Notes under the pieces: generated by a model
Databases searched by the model: none
Seen by the model: only the letters and a program-made list of their open reading frames with translations
Told to the model about the DNA's origin: nothing
Program-made: the position numbers and the translations under genes
Source: Xanthobacteraceae bacterium
Lineage (GTDB): Bacteria; Pseudomonadota; Alphaproteobacteria; Rhizobiales; Xanthobacteraceae
Assembly: GCA_028290465.1 (NCBI GenBank)
Contig: JAQGJU010000059.1
Span: forward strand, 1-45,677
Direction: 5' to 3'
DNA: 45,677 bases
Shown: one piece after another, positions 8,371 to 16,896 of the stretch
Numbering within the stretch: the first letter of the stretch is position 1
Layout of the letters: each line of letters opens with the position of its first letter

Positions 8371-9216
8371 ATGGACTTGCGCACTTCGGCCAAAAAATAT
8401 CTCCCCGCCCCGGTCACCGACATGTTGCGCGGTGCAAAATACAAATTCGAAACCTGGTCGTTCTCCAAACGCTTGGTTTCGCATTGGTATGGGCCGCATC
8501 AACTGACCATGAACATCCACGATCGTGTCGCAGAGGAGTGGTACGATAAGGATTGGGATCTGCCGCCCGAGTTCGCATTCCTGGAACAGCACGGTCTCAA
8601 ACCCGGCGCGCGCGTATTCGACCTTGGCGCGCATCAGTGTTTGATCGCCATGCTGTTGGCAAAGCTGGTTACGCCGCGCGGTGAGGTGATCGCCGTGGAG
8701 GCCAGCCGGCATAATGCGGAGGTCGGATCGATGAATCTCGCCGTCAACCGCGTTGAGAACGTTCACATCGTCCAAGGCCTGATCTCGAGCTCGGTCGGCC
8801 AGGAACGCGCCGTCGACAGCTTCAATTCCAGCCACGCGATCGGCAGCGGCGGTGCCGTCGGCACGACGCTGGTCGATTCCTTGAGCATCGACGAGCTGTC
8901 GCGGCGGGCGGGGTCGCCCGACATCGTCTACATGGACATCGAAGGCTTCGAGATCGAAGCCCTCAAGGGAGCGCGAGAAACCATCGCCCGGCACTGTACT
9001 TGGTTGATCGAGCTACATGGCGATGCCACCCTGGCGCAATACGGTGCCCGCAACAGCGACGCTCTGTCGTTCTTTCCCGCTAAGCACTACGCCGCCTATC
9101 TCGGCGACGAGGATGGCGGCCCATTCCAGCCCCTCATGCAAGCCAGTGATCTGCCGGGGGTACGCTGCTTCGTGGCGTTTGTTCCCGTCCCCGTACCGGC
9201 CGGAGCTGCCCAATAG
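8371..9216 (+). CDS. FkbM-family SAM-dependent methyltransferase
   Basis: The 281-residue product has a class I methyltransferase fold of the FkbM type: motif I VFDLGAHQCLIAMLLA near residue 85, an acidic residue ending strand 2 (VIAVEAS), and the family-specific YMDIEGFEIEALKGA block followed by LIELHGD. Such enzymes O-methylate sugar hydroxyls in EPS and other glycans. The ATG at 8371 has an AAGGAGA site 6-7 bases before it and follows the GumK-like gene by 11 bases, so they share one operon. The sugar and position methylated are unknown; a cap-like role in stopping chain growth is possible but there is no direct evidence. Confidence 0.88.
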   Translation: MDLRTSAKKYLPAPVTDMLRGAKYKFETWSFSKRLVSHWYGPHQLTMNIHDRVAEEWYDKDWDLPPEFAFLEQHGLKPGARVFDLGAHQCLIAMLLAKLVTPRGEVIAVEASRHNAEVGSMNLAVNRVENVHIVQGLISSSVGQERAVDSFNSSHAIGSGGAVGTTLVDSLSIDELSRRAGSPDIVYMDIEGFEIEALKGARETIARHCTWLIELHGDATLAQYGARNSDALSFFPAKHYAAYLGDEDGGPFQPLMQASDLPGVRCFVAFVPVPVPAGAAQ

Positions 9217-9230
9217 AAGAGGTGAACCGC

Positions 9231-10250
9231 ATGCGGATCATCCATTACCATAGTCCGTCTGGAAACTTCGGCGACGACCTGAACCAGATCCTGTGGCGGG
9301 AATTGTTGCCACCAGACTGTTTCGCGCCCGACGACACCGTGCTGCTCGGCATCGGCTCGATCTTCCGCGATGATTTCCTGTCGGAGGAAGCCACCCGAAA
9401 CAAGCGCGTGTTCGTCATCGGCAGCGGCGCCGGCACCGGTCCGCTGCCCCGGCTCTGGCCGCGCGCCAACTGGTCGGTGCTAGCGGTGCGCGGCCCGCTG
9501 ACCGCGAGACTGATCGGCCGGCCGGAAACCGCCGTCACCGACAGCGCCGCGCTACTGGCGACCACACCGCGCCTGCTGCCACGGCCCACGGGCGCTGACG
9601 AGGGCGAGGTGGTGTTCCTGCCGCACTATAATTCCGTGCCGTATAGCCGCTGGCCGGAAGTGTGCAAGCTGGCCAACATCCTGTTTGTCGACCCGCACCG
9701 TCCGCCGCGCGAGATCTTGCAGATTCTCGGCCGCGCCCGTCTGGTCATCACCGAGGCGATGCACGGCGCCATCGTGGCCGACACGCTGCGCGTACCGTGG
9801 GTTCCGGTTGTGTGTTCACCATCCATTGTCTCATTCAAATGGGTCGACTGGACGCAATCGTTGAACCTCGAGTACCGGCCGCTGGTACTGCCGCCGAGCT
9901 CAGGCTGGGAAATTTTGAAGCATTTCAAGATCCGCATGGCGGAGCGGCGCGAGGTCCGCAAATCCCTCGCGCAGCTGCCCGACCAGGATCTGATCCGGGA
10001 CTTCTATCAGCGTTACGGTGACGCGGCTGCCGAGGACCTCGTCGCCAAGCCGGGACTGAACGCACCGATGAAGGCCGCGGTGATGAAGATGACGACACTA
10101 TTTGACAAGTTCACCATTCCGCGCGCCGCCGAAGCCTTGACTCGGGCGGCACGCAGCCGGGCCTATCTTAGCGATGATCGCATCCTGGCCAATCGTGTCG
10201 AGCGGCTTGACGAATGCGTCACCACGCTGCACCGGGCGCTGGCGGCCTAG
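9231..10250 (+). CDS. Polysaccharide pyruvyl transferase (GumL-like ketal transferase)
   Basis: The product of about 339 residues belongs to the polysaccharide pyruvyl transferase family. It shows the GNFGDDLNQILW start, the GIGSIF block, the RGPLTARLIG strand-helix, TDSAAL, and EAMHGAIVADTLRVPW near residue 180. It adds a pyruvate ketal from phosphoenolpyruvate to a sugar of the lipid-linked repeat, bringing extra negative charge. The C-terminal 100 residues extend beyond the roughly 264-residue GumL and I recognise nothing in them. ATG 9231 follows AGAGGTG at a usual spacing; a GTG at 9222 is the alternative. The stop (10248-10250) abuts the stop of the convergent methyltransferase with no base between. 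Confidence 0.85.
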   Translation: MRIIHYHSPSGNFGDDLNQILWRELLPPDCFAPDDTVLLGIGSIFRDDFLSEEATRNKRVFVIGSGAGTGPLPRLWPRANWSVLAVRGPLTARLIGRPETAVTDSAALLATTPRLLPRPTGADEGEVVFLPHYNSVPYSRWPEVCKLANILFVDPHRPPREILQILGRARLVITEAMHGAIVADTLRVPWVPVVCSPSIVSFKWVDWTQSLNLEYRPLVLPPSSGWEILKHFKIRMAERREVRKSLAQLPDQDLIRDFYQRYGDAAAEDLVAKPGLNAPMKAAVMKMTTLFDKFTIPRAAEALTRAARSRAYLSDDRILANRVERLDECVTTLHRALAA

Positions 10251-10895
10251 TTATTTGGTCAGCAGGCCCATACCGTAGCGATAGCGCGGCTCCAGACCGG
10301 CCTCCTCGCAGAACCGGCTGTAGCCGACCCGGGCCTTCCAACTGGACGACTCCTGACAGTCGTCCACCAGAATGGTGCCGCCCGGCGACATGCGCGGCCA
10401 GAACCGTTTGAGTGCCACATAGGTGGGCTCAGTGAGATCGACGTCCAGCAGTACGGCGGAGCATGGCTGCGGCAGCAGCGCGTCCGGAATGGTGGTGACA
10501 TCGCCTTGCACGAGCGCAACATCACCGCAACGGTGCCGCTGCATGATCTTAGCGACCAGATCGCGCGAGTTCCCGGAGAACAGGTTCTGATCGCCGGACG
10601 GCGTACCGAGCGCGACATCGGTGGCAAACTGCTCGTCGACGAAGCCATCGAACGTGTCGATACAGACATACGGCTTATCGACGCCGAGCCGGTTCAGCAT
10701 CTGCTTGGCGATGACCGCGGTTCCGCCGAGATTGCAGCCGATCTCGACGATCGGGCCGGGCACGTCCTTGGTCTCGACGAGGTGATGCAGAAACAGATAG
10801 AGCCGCTCCGGCGCCAGTGCGAACGGCGGATAGCGATAGAGCAACGGCGCGAGGGCGCTACGGGCGAGACGCTTGAGCTGATACTTTACATTCAT
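10251..10895 (-). CDS. Class I SAM-dependent O-methyltransferase (TylF/MycF-like)
   Basis: The 214-residue product has a Rossmann methyltransferase fold: motif I IVEIGCNLGGTAVIAK near residue 50, a second strand YVCIDTFDGF, VALVQGDV, and LLDVDLTEPTYVALKRFW followed by GGTILVDDC, where the paired Asp residues match the metal-binding site of TylF/MycF macrolide sugar methyltransferases. A sugar O-methyl group on the EPS is the likely product. It is the last gene of the minus-strand unit fusion glycosyltransferase - flippase - methyltransferase, starting 21 bases after the flippase stop. It converges on the pyruvyl transferase with zero spacing, so the two messages would overlap if termination is not exact. 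Confidence 0.8.
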   Translation of the reverse strand: MNVKYQLKRLARSALAPLLYRYPPFALAPERLYLFLHHLVETKDVPGPIVEIGCNLGGTAVIAKQMLNRLGVDKPYVCIDTFDGFVDEQFATDVALGTPSGDQNLFSGNSRDLVAKIMQRHRCGDVALVQGDVTTIPDALLPQPCSAVLLDVDLTEPTYVALKRFWPRMSPGGTILVDDCQESSSWKARVGYSRFCEEAGLEPRYRYGMGLLTK

Positions 10896-10916
10896 CGCAA
10901 TTCTCTCCTCTTGCAG

Positions 10917-12311
10917 TCAGGCAGTTGATTTGGCGGCCCCGGCCGAAGGCTCGGATAAAGCGGCATCGGCGACCGGAAGCGATGTCGCGGAACGCTGCAG
11001 GCTCAGCGCCTCGCGCAGCAGCAGACCGGTTCCGACGGCATGCGCGACGACGTTGGCCCAAAGAATGCCCTGCGCACCCAACAGGTGACCTAAGATCAAG
11101 ACGCCAATAAGGAAGACGCTGACGCCCGCCACGCGGGACATGAAGAACATTCGGGTGCGATTTACCGACAGCAGCGCCATCGAGGATCCCTGCCGGGCCG
11201 ACTCGATAATCATCGCAAGGCCGAGCGGCCACAACAGATAGGCTGCGTTGACGATCTCCGGCTTGTGATAGATCAGCGCCAGCAGGCGATGCGATCCCAA
11301 CATGACCAGACCGGCATAGACCACGACAATGGTCGTGAATCCGACGGTCGCCTGGATGGCGAACGACCGCGCCAGATGCTGGCCGCCGGCCGCCACCTTG
11401 TCGGCGACGCGCGGCAGGATCGCCAAGTTCAGCGCCGCATTGAACTGGACGATCGGCGTGAACAGGTTCTGCAGGGCTCGGATGATGCCGGCTACCTCGG
11501 TGCCGGCGATAGCCGCGATGATTGGGAACATGCCCCAGGTCGTGATCCAGAACCCGATCGCCGCGCCGGCGAGCCAGCGGCCAGTGCTCCACAGCCGCCG
11601 GATGAGCCAGACAATCGTCGCTGGCATCGGCCTTCTAAAGCAAACCACTCCCATCAGGCCGATGGTCAGCACCGCCACGCCGTTGGCGACGCCCCATAGC
11701 AGCACCACGGACTCGACCGACATGCGGCCGAGCAGCAGCAACGTGCACGCGCCGCCGAGCAACGTCACTCCGTAGATGACCGAAGCTGTCGCCGCCGCGT
11801 CCTGACGATCCCGGATGTAGCAGAGCCGGCGCAGATAGATGTACAGCCGTTGAAACGGGTTGACGGCTGCGAGACACAGCAGCGGCATCGCGAAATAAGG
11901 CGACCATAGTTCGGCGATAGGCACGATCGCCAGGATCAGCAGACTGCTGATGCCGCCATAAAGCATCACCACCCATGTGCCCGCGACATCGAGCCGTTGC
12001 CGACTGTGCCGGCCGTACCGACTGACGATCGCCGGCATCGAGTCCAATATCAGAGAAACTTGCGCGTTCTCGATCAAAAGCGAGATCGACCAGACAATGA
12101 CGTAGCGGCCGAAACTATCGAGCGGCAGATAGACCGCATAGAAGATCGTGAGGGCGAAGTTGGCCGTACTGGCCGCGCCCTGGTCGACAATGGCGAGCAG
12201 GATGCGCCCCTTCCAGCGTCGCGCGGTGCCCCAAGCCGAACTTAGCAACGCCGGCGCGCGGCTGCGCACCGTCTTCGGCCCGGAAAACGCACCCTGCTGT
12301 GGACCGTACAT
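10917..12311 (-). CDS. Wzx-type polysaccharide flippase (MOP superfamily)
   Basis: The product of 464 residues is a multi-span membrane protein with about 12 hydrophobic segments. Its order and loops fit the O-antigen/teichoic acid exporter group of MOP flippases: helices around residues 20-60, a charged loop, then SPYFAMPLLCLAAVNPFQRLYIYLR. It would turn the finished lipid-linked repeat across the inner membrane, the job GumJ does for xanthan. The frame stays open upstream, but the ATG at 12311 lies only two bases after the stop of the fusion glycosyltransferase, and residues before it are Arg and Ala rich nonsense, so this start is preferred. It is translationally coupled in the minus-strand operon. 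Confidence 0.87.
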   Translation of the reverse strand: MYGPQQGAFSGPKTVRSRAPALLSSAWGTARRWKGRILLAIVDQGAASTANFALTIFYAVYLPLDSFGRYVIVWSISLLIENAQVSLILDSMPAIVSRYGRHSRQRLDVAGTWVVMLYGGISSLLILAIVPIAELWSPYFAMPLLCLAAVNPFQRLYIYLRRLCYIRDRQDAAATASVIYGVTLLGGACTLLLLGRMSVESVVLLWGVANGVAVLTIGLMGVVCFRRPMPATIVWLIRRLWSTGRWLAGAAIGFWITTWGMFPIIAAIAGTEVAGIIRALQNLFTPIVQFNAALNLAILPRVADKVAAGGQHLARSFAIQATVGFTTIVVVYAGLVMLGSHRLLALIYHKPEIVNAAYLLWPLGLAMIIESARQGSSMALLSVNRTRMFFMSRVAGVSVFLIGVLILGHLLGAQGILWANVVAHAVGTGLLLREALSLQRSATSLPVADAALSEPSAGAAKSTA

Positions 12312-12313
12312 GC

Positions 12314-14179
12314 CTACTCCATCGCGCCGGAAACGCGCGCGCCGCCGATCCACTGCTTGCCGACCCGCAGCAGGAATATCGGCATGCCGACGAGATAACG
12401 CCGCCACAGCCGCCGCGGCTCCTGCATCATGCGATACAGCCACTCCAGGCGCATGGACTGCACCCAGGCCGGCGCGCGCGGCACGGCACCGGCCATGAAG
12501 TCGAACAGCCCGCCGACGCCGATGCCCAGACGGCATCCGGTCTTGGGCAAATGATCGGTCAGCCATAGTTCCTGCTTCGGATCGCCCATCGCGACCAGCA
12601 GCAGATCCGCCTGCGACTGGCGGATGCGCTCGACCATATCGACCGTGCCGCGGGGTGAGAGATATCCGTGGCTGCAACCGACAATCTCGTGATGTGGCGC
12701 GATGTTCGCCAGATTTTCAGCGGCGCGTTCGGCAATGCCCGGCACGCCGCCAAGAAGAAAAATCCGAAGCCGGTGTCGGGTCTGCTTCAGGTAGTACGGC
12801 ACGAAATCCGTGCCGTTCATGTTGTCCGGGAAGCTTTTGCCGAACAGCAGGCGGCTGGCAATATCGACACCGACGCCGTCATTGAACACGATGGCCTTGC
12901 GCAGCGCCGCATGAGTTCGCTCGCTGGAGGTCGCTTGGTTCAACGTGTGAGCATTGGCGAAAATGACGGTCGATGGAGCTTCGTTTTGTACCCGGTCGTC
13001 CAGCAGTTCGACCGCTTCCGGAATGGTCGTGACGCCGACCGGAACATCGAGGATCGCCCGAACCTTTGTACCAAGCACGGATTGATAGAACGTCTCGTAT
13101 TGTTCGCTGACTCGGTCCCACGCGTAGTTTCCGGCCGCCGCCATGGCGGCTGAGCGCTGCGAATCGTAGTGTGCGGCAATCTCCTGCCAGCACGACTGAA
13201 ACTCGGCCGCGGCAGATCGCGGATTCGAAAAATCCACGATCATCCCCTGCCCGGTCTGCTCAACCAATCGGCGGAACGGCGGAATATCGCTGAGTACGGG
13301 AAACAGCCCGGCCGACATGCCTTCGACAGCAGCCAGACCAAATCCTTCGTAGTCCGAGCCGCTGACGACGACAGAGCATTCGCCGAGGAGCTTTCGGATT
13401 TTGAGATCGGACGGCGATGTGAAGACTTCGACGGCATCGCGTATCCCGGCCGCATCGGCGAGCGCCACCACATCGGCCATCGACAGATCGGCTGGACGAC
13501 CGACGATCTTGAGCCTCCATTCCGGATCGTGACGGCGCAGCGCCGCCACGAAGGCAATAACGCGATCCAGGCGCTTGTTGGACGAGAACCGGCCCAGCGC
13601 GATCATGACTTTGGTCGGCACATGTGCGGCGGCGTTTCGATACTTGTCGATATTGACGCCGTTCTCGATCAGCGAAATACCACGGCTGCGAATCGACCGG
13701 AACAATCGGTCGTCGGCCTCGCTGACAGTCGCAACGCCGGCATAGCGGCTGAGCGAGAGGCGCGTGATGGTCGGGAAGTAGAGGCGCTTGAGTCGGGCCG
13801 CATAGCCTGTGTGGAAATAGCCGCCATGCGTGGAGACGACGAGATGGCGGCGATGGAGCGGCGCCATCCATGCCAGAAAGTCAAAAAAGAAGTCTAGCCC
13901 ATGAACATGCACGATATCGGCGGCGCCGATATGACGCATGACGCGCCAAGCGATCGGGTATCTCGAAGACCCGAAGAACGGAATGCGGACGACGTCCAAT
14001 CCGTCCAGGTTCTCGCGTGCTGGCAGCGTCATCGCGCTGTCATCGCCGAACACACGGTTCAGGGTGACGACCTGCACGTCGTGCGCCTTATGACGTTGCG
14101 CGGTCGCAAGCTCCCACACAACACTTTCCATTCCACCGATCGACGGATGGAACTGGCGGACGACGTGAACAATTCGCAT
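12314..14179 (-). CDS. gumH-gumM: Fused GT4 mannosyltransferase and GT26 glucosyltransferase (GumH-GumM-like)
   Basis: One 621-residue frame joins two enzymes that are separate genes in Xanthomonas. Residues 1-370 match GumH: RIVHVVRQFHPSIGGMESVV at the N-terminus, the HGLDFFFD and STHGGYFHTGYA blocks, and an EX7E pair at Glu278/Glu286 (DYEGFGLAAVEGMSAG). Residues about 380-610 match the WecG/TagA/CpsF (GT26) fold of GumM: ANAHTLNQA, NDGVGVDIASR (433-443), NGTDFVP (455-461), LLGG, AMGDPKQELW (530-539) and GGLFDFMAG. Together they would add the second backbone glucose (GumM part) and then the alpha-mannose (GumH part). No stop or internal start with ribosome site marks the junction. ATG 14179 gives the RIVHVV start; an upstream ATG at 14245 adds 22 unlike residues. 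Confidence 0.9.
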   Translation of the reverse strand: MRIVHVVRQFHPSIGGMESVVWELATAQRHKAHDVQVVTLNRVFGDDSAMTLPARENLDGLDVVRIPFFGSSRYPIAWRVMRHIGAADIVHVHGLDFFFDFLAWMAPLHRRHLVVSTHGGYFHTGYAARLKRLYFPTITRLSLSRYAGVATVSEADDRLFRSIRSRGISLIENGVNIDKYRNAAAHVPTKVMIALGRFSSNKRLDRVIAFVAALRRHDPEWRLKIVGRPADLSMADVVALADAAGIRDAVEVFTSPSDLKIRKLLGECSVVVSGSDYEGFGLAAVEGMSAGLFPVLSDIPPFRRLVEQTGQGMIVDFSNPRSAAAEFQSCWQEIAAHYDSQRSAAMAAAGNYAWDRVSEQYETFYQSVLGTKVRAILDVPVGVTTIPEAVELLDDRVQNEAPSTVIFANAHTLNQATSSERTHAALRKAIVFNDGVGVDIASRLLFGKSFPDNMNGTDFVPYYLKQTRHRLRIFLLGGVPGIAERAAENLANIAPHHEIVGCSHGYLSPRGTVDMVERIRQSQADLLLVAMGDPKQELWLTDHLPKTGCRLGIGVGGLFDFMAGAVPRAPAWVQSMRLEWLYRMMQEPRRLWRRYLVGMPIFLLRVGKQWIGGARVSGAME

Positions 14180-14505
14180 GTCAACAAACACCCCTATGCT
14201 TCGACGGCAACGCCGCAGGGTCTGTTTGGTTTCGCATCGCAGCATTTTTTACTGCTGAAAGTTTCGCCGGTGAGATGAGCATCATGAGAGCAACGCGCTA
14301 TATGTTTGATCAAAGTATGTTTGATCAAATTTCGGCGGCACTCCGGCCTAGTTCCATCATCACCAACTTTCCACGATCGCAACGCATCGCTGCCACCGTC
14401 TCGCCGCAGCGCACTCTTAGGCATTGTGCTCGACGCGCGGTCTGCTGTCGCAGATCAACAACGATTGATCGCGTCTTATCTTTCGCGTCTTATCTTTGGA
14501 GGCTC
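14180..14505. promoter_or_regulatory. Divergent control region before the GH5 gene, with two short tandem duplications
   Basis: This region of about 325 bases separates the divergent fusion glycosyltransferase and the GH5/polymerase pair. It contains two copies of TATGTTTGATCAAA at 14301-14314 and 14316-14329, each holding the palindrome TTTGATCAAA, 15 bases centre to centre. Two copies of TCGCGTCTTATCTT lie at 14469-14482 and 14483-14496, just before the GGAGG at 14498-14502. No gene is visible in it. Confidence 0.5.
14301..14329. repeat. Paired TTTGATCAAA palindromes in a 15-base direct repeat
   Basis: TATGTTTGATCAAA occurs at 14301-14314 and again at 14316-14329 with one base between. Each includes the 10-base palindrome TTTGATCAAA (14305-14314 and 14320-14329). 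Paired symmetric sites in a divergent control region look like an operator, but no regulator is known for them here. Confidence 0.5.
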
Positions 14506-15546
14506 ATGCATGATCCAGCGCGCATGAAGAGATCTCTTCGATGTCTTCTCGCTATAGGATTGATCACCGCACCGATGCTCGGCGCCGTTCCCGCGCGCGC
14601 CGAGGGCACGTTGCGGCTGACCGGTGTCAATATTGCCGGCGCGGAGTTCGGACATAACAAGATGCCGGGCCGCCATGGCACGGACTATTTCTATCCGTCA
14701 CGTACCACCATCGATTATTTTGTCTCGAAGGGCCTGACGACGCTGCGCGTGCCGTTCCGCTGGGAACGACTGCAACCTGCTCTCGGCGGCGGGCTCGACC
14801 AAGCCGAACTCAAGCTGCTTGACGAGTTGGTCAGCTATGCGACGTCGAAGGGCGCCGAGGTTATCCTAGATGTGCACAACTACGCCGCCTATAACAAGAA
14901 GCCGATCGGCACACCGGAAACGCCGACTGACACGTTGGCCGATCTTTGGAAGCGGATTTCCGAACGATACGGCAAAAACGACAAGGTCATTTTCGGCCTG
15001 ATGAACGAGCCGAAGGGACTGCCCACCGAGACCTGGCTCGCGGCCGCGAACGCCGCCGTCGCGGCGATCCGCAGCACGGGGGCGAAGAATCTTATTCTGG
15101 TTCCCGGAAACGGCTGGACCGGCGCGCATAGTTGGCTGAGCCGCGGCTATGGCACGCCGAATGCGGAAGCGATGCTGGGCGTGGCCGATCCGGCCAACAA
15201 TTTCGCCTACGAGGCGCACCAGTATCTCGACGCCGATTTTTCCGGCACCAAGCCGCAATGCCGCAACGAGCAGATCGGCGTCAAGGCCCTCACGGCCTTC
15301 ACCGACTGGCTGCGGCAGCATGGCAAGCGCGGCTTTTTGGGCGAGTTCGGCGGCGGAAGCGATGCCGTTTGTTTGGCGGCGCTCGACGGCATGCTCGAGT
15401 TCATGGCGCAGAACCGCGACGTCTGGCTGGGCTGGACCTATTGGGCCGCCGGACCCTGGCCGAACAACTATTTTACCAGCGTGCAGCCAAGCGGCGGCGT
15501 GGATCGTCCGCAGATGCAGATTCTATTGAGGCACATCGCGCCATAA
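14506..15546 (+). CDS. Secreted glycoside hydrolase family 5 endoglucanase-like protein
   Basis: The 346-residue product has a signal peptide (KRSLRCLLAIGLITAPMLG, cleavage near ARA-E) and a GH5 TIM barrel. The acid/base Glu168 lies in LMNEP and the nucleophile Glu280 in FLGEFGGG; an Arg in RVPFRWER and the DVHNYAAYN block complete the active-site pattern. GH5 enzymes hydrolyse beta-1,4 glucans and related chains. In an EPS locus with a predicted cellulose-like backbone it could trim or release the polymer in the periplasm or outside, as cellulases do in cellulose and acetan-type loci. The ATG at 14506 is only three bases after GGAGG; ATG 14524 is the alternative and keeps the signal peptide. 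The polymerase gene follows 9 bases later. Confidence 0.88.
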   Translation: MHDPARMKRSLRCLLAIGLITAPMLGAVPARAEGTLRLTGVNIAGAEFGHNKMPGRHGTDYFYPSRTTIDYFVSKGLTTLRVPFRWERLQPALGGGLDQAELKLLDELVSYATSKGAEVILDVHNYAAYNKKPIGTPETPTDTLADLWKRISERYGKNDKVIFGLMNEPKGLPTETWLAAANAAVAAIRSTGAKNLILVPGNGWTGAHSWLSRGYGTPNAEAMLGVADPANNFAYEAHQYLDADFSGTKPQCRNEQIGVKALTAFTDWLRQHGKRGFLGEFGGGSDAVCLAALDGMLEFMAQNRDVWLGWTYWAAGPWPNNYFTSVQPSGGVDRPQMQILLRHIAP

Positions 15547-15555
15547 TGCGTTGAC

Positions 15556-16896
15556 GTGGTGCCGAATGGCGTGACAGCCGATTTCGGAAGACGGAATAGC
15601 GATGTGAACCGAAGCGCCGCCATCGCAGCCCTGCCCATTGAGTCGGCTTACGCGCCGGCGTCGCGCTGGACGCTGTTCGCTCTCGTATTCGGCGCGATGT
15701 CGTTCAACCTGTGGCTATGCTTCGCCAATACGCATTTTATGGGCGTCGGCAATATTCATGTCATCGCATCCGAAATCCTGATCATTTCGGTGGCGTTCCT
15801 GGTCGCCTACCCGTCGATCGAACGCATCCACCTGATTCTGCTGGGCTGCGTCGTGCTGTGGGCCTTGGCGCTGGCCTCCATTCGGGTGGCGATCGGCACG
15901 GACGATGCCATCGACATCAAGATTGCGCGCGATCTGATGATCCCCGTGGCGTTCTTTCTGCTCGGCACGCGGGTACGTGACCTGAAGACCGCCGACTTCA
16001 TCGTCAAGGTGGCGGCAGCGGCTGTGTTGATCGTCGCGCTGTTCGAATATTTCTCGCTGGACCTGTACGTCAAGCTGTTCAGCGTCGCGAAGTATTACAT
16101 CGCGCGCGGCACCATGGAAGCGCGTCAGGCCCTGCAATCCTCCGACCTGTTCGTTAGCGGCATGCGGCCGGCCGGCGCACAGGGTGGTCGCAATCTGCTG
16201 TCATTCCTCGGCGATCACCGGGTTTCGTCGATGTTTCTGGAGCCGGTATCATTGGGCAATTTCGGCTTCATTGTCTTCATGATCGGGATGGTACGCTCAA
16301 AATTCGGGGGCAAACTGCAAATCGGCCTGCTGCTGACCGGCATGGCGCTCGTCATTCTGCCGGACAGCCGCTTCGGCGCCTACCTTTGCATTCTGGCGCT
16401 CGTTGTCATGCTGCTGCCGGTGCAACTCGCGACGCTCTGCACCGTGGCCATGCCATTGATTGCGCTGGCGCTGCTGACCCTGGTGCCGATGATCGTCACT
16501 GGGAGCTACGACCCGCAGAACCGATATGTCGACAATGGCTTTGTCGGGCGCTTCGTGCTTTCCGGGCAGATCCTTGGCGACTTCGATGTACTGACCTGGA
16601 TGGGGCTGAAGGCGCTGCGCATCGCCGCCTTCGATTCCGGCTACGCCTATATTATCGGCGGCATCGGGATCTTTGGCCTGCTGGCCGCCTGGGGCATTGT
16701 GTTCTCGATCAAAGGCCCCGACCGACAGTTCGATACGTTCCGCAATATGATAGCGCTGTATTACGGGGCGATCCTGTGCGTGAGCAATTCACCCTTCACG
16801 ATCAAGACCGCGAGTCTCTTGTGGTTTTTTCTCGGAGCATTGGCCGTGCACCACGCGCCAAGGATGCGTCAAAACACAGCGCTACCAAGTTCGTAG
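15556..16896 (+). CDS. EPS repeat-unit polymerase (Wzy/GumE-like)
   Basis: The product of up to 446 residues has about ten to eleven hydrophobic segments and one large hydrophilic loop in the middle (SSDLFVSGMRPAGAQGGRNLL through DHRVSSMFLEPVSLGNFG), the pattern of Wzy polymerases. The SMFLEPVSLGNF block resembles O-antigen ligase/polymerase family proteins, and the length suits GumE. It would join lipid-linked repeats at the outer face of the inner membrane. Start is uncertain: a GTG at 15556 or a GTG at 15604, the latter just before NRSAAI. It forms an operon with the GH5 gene and converges on the Bug receptor gene at 17040. Wzy proteins are poorly conserved, so the call rests on topology and locus. 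Confidence 0.75.
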   Translation: MVPNGVTADFGRRNSDVNRSAAIAALPIESAYAPASRWTLFALVFGAMSFNLWLCFANTHFMGVGNIHVIASEILIISVAFLVAYPSIERIHLILLGCVVLWALALASIRVAIGTDDAIDIKIARDLMIPVAFFLLGTRVRDLKTADFIVKVAAAAVLIVALFEYFSLDLYVKLFSVAKYYIARGTMEARQALQSSDLFVSGMRPAGAQGGRNLLSFLGDHRVSSMFLEPVSLGNFGFIVFMIGMVRSKFGGKLQIGLLLTGMALVILPDSRFGAYLCILALVVMLLPVQLATLCTVAMPLIALALLTLVPMIVTGSYDPQNRYVDNGFVGRFVLSGQILGDFDVLTWMGLKALRIAAFDSGYAYIIGGIGIFGLLAAWGIVFSIKGPDRQFDTFRNMIALYYGAILCVSNSPFTIKTASLLWFFLGALAVHHAPRMRQNTALPSS

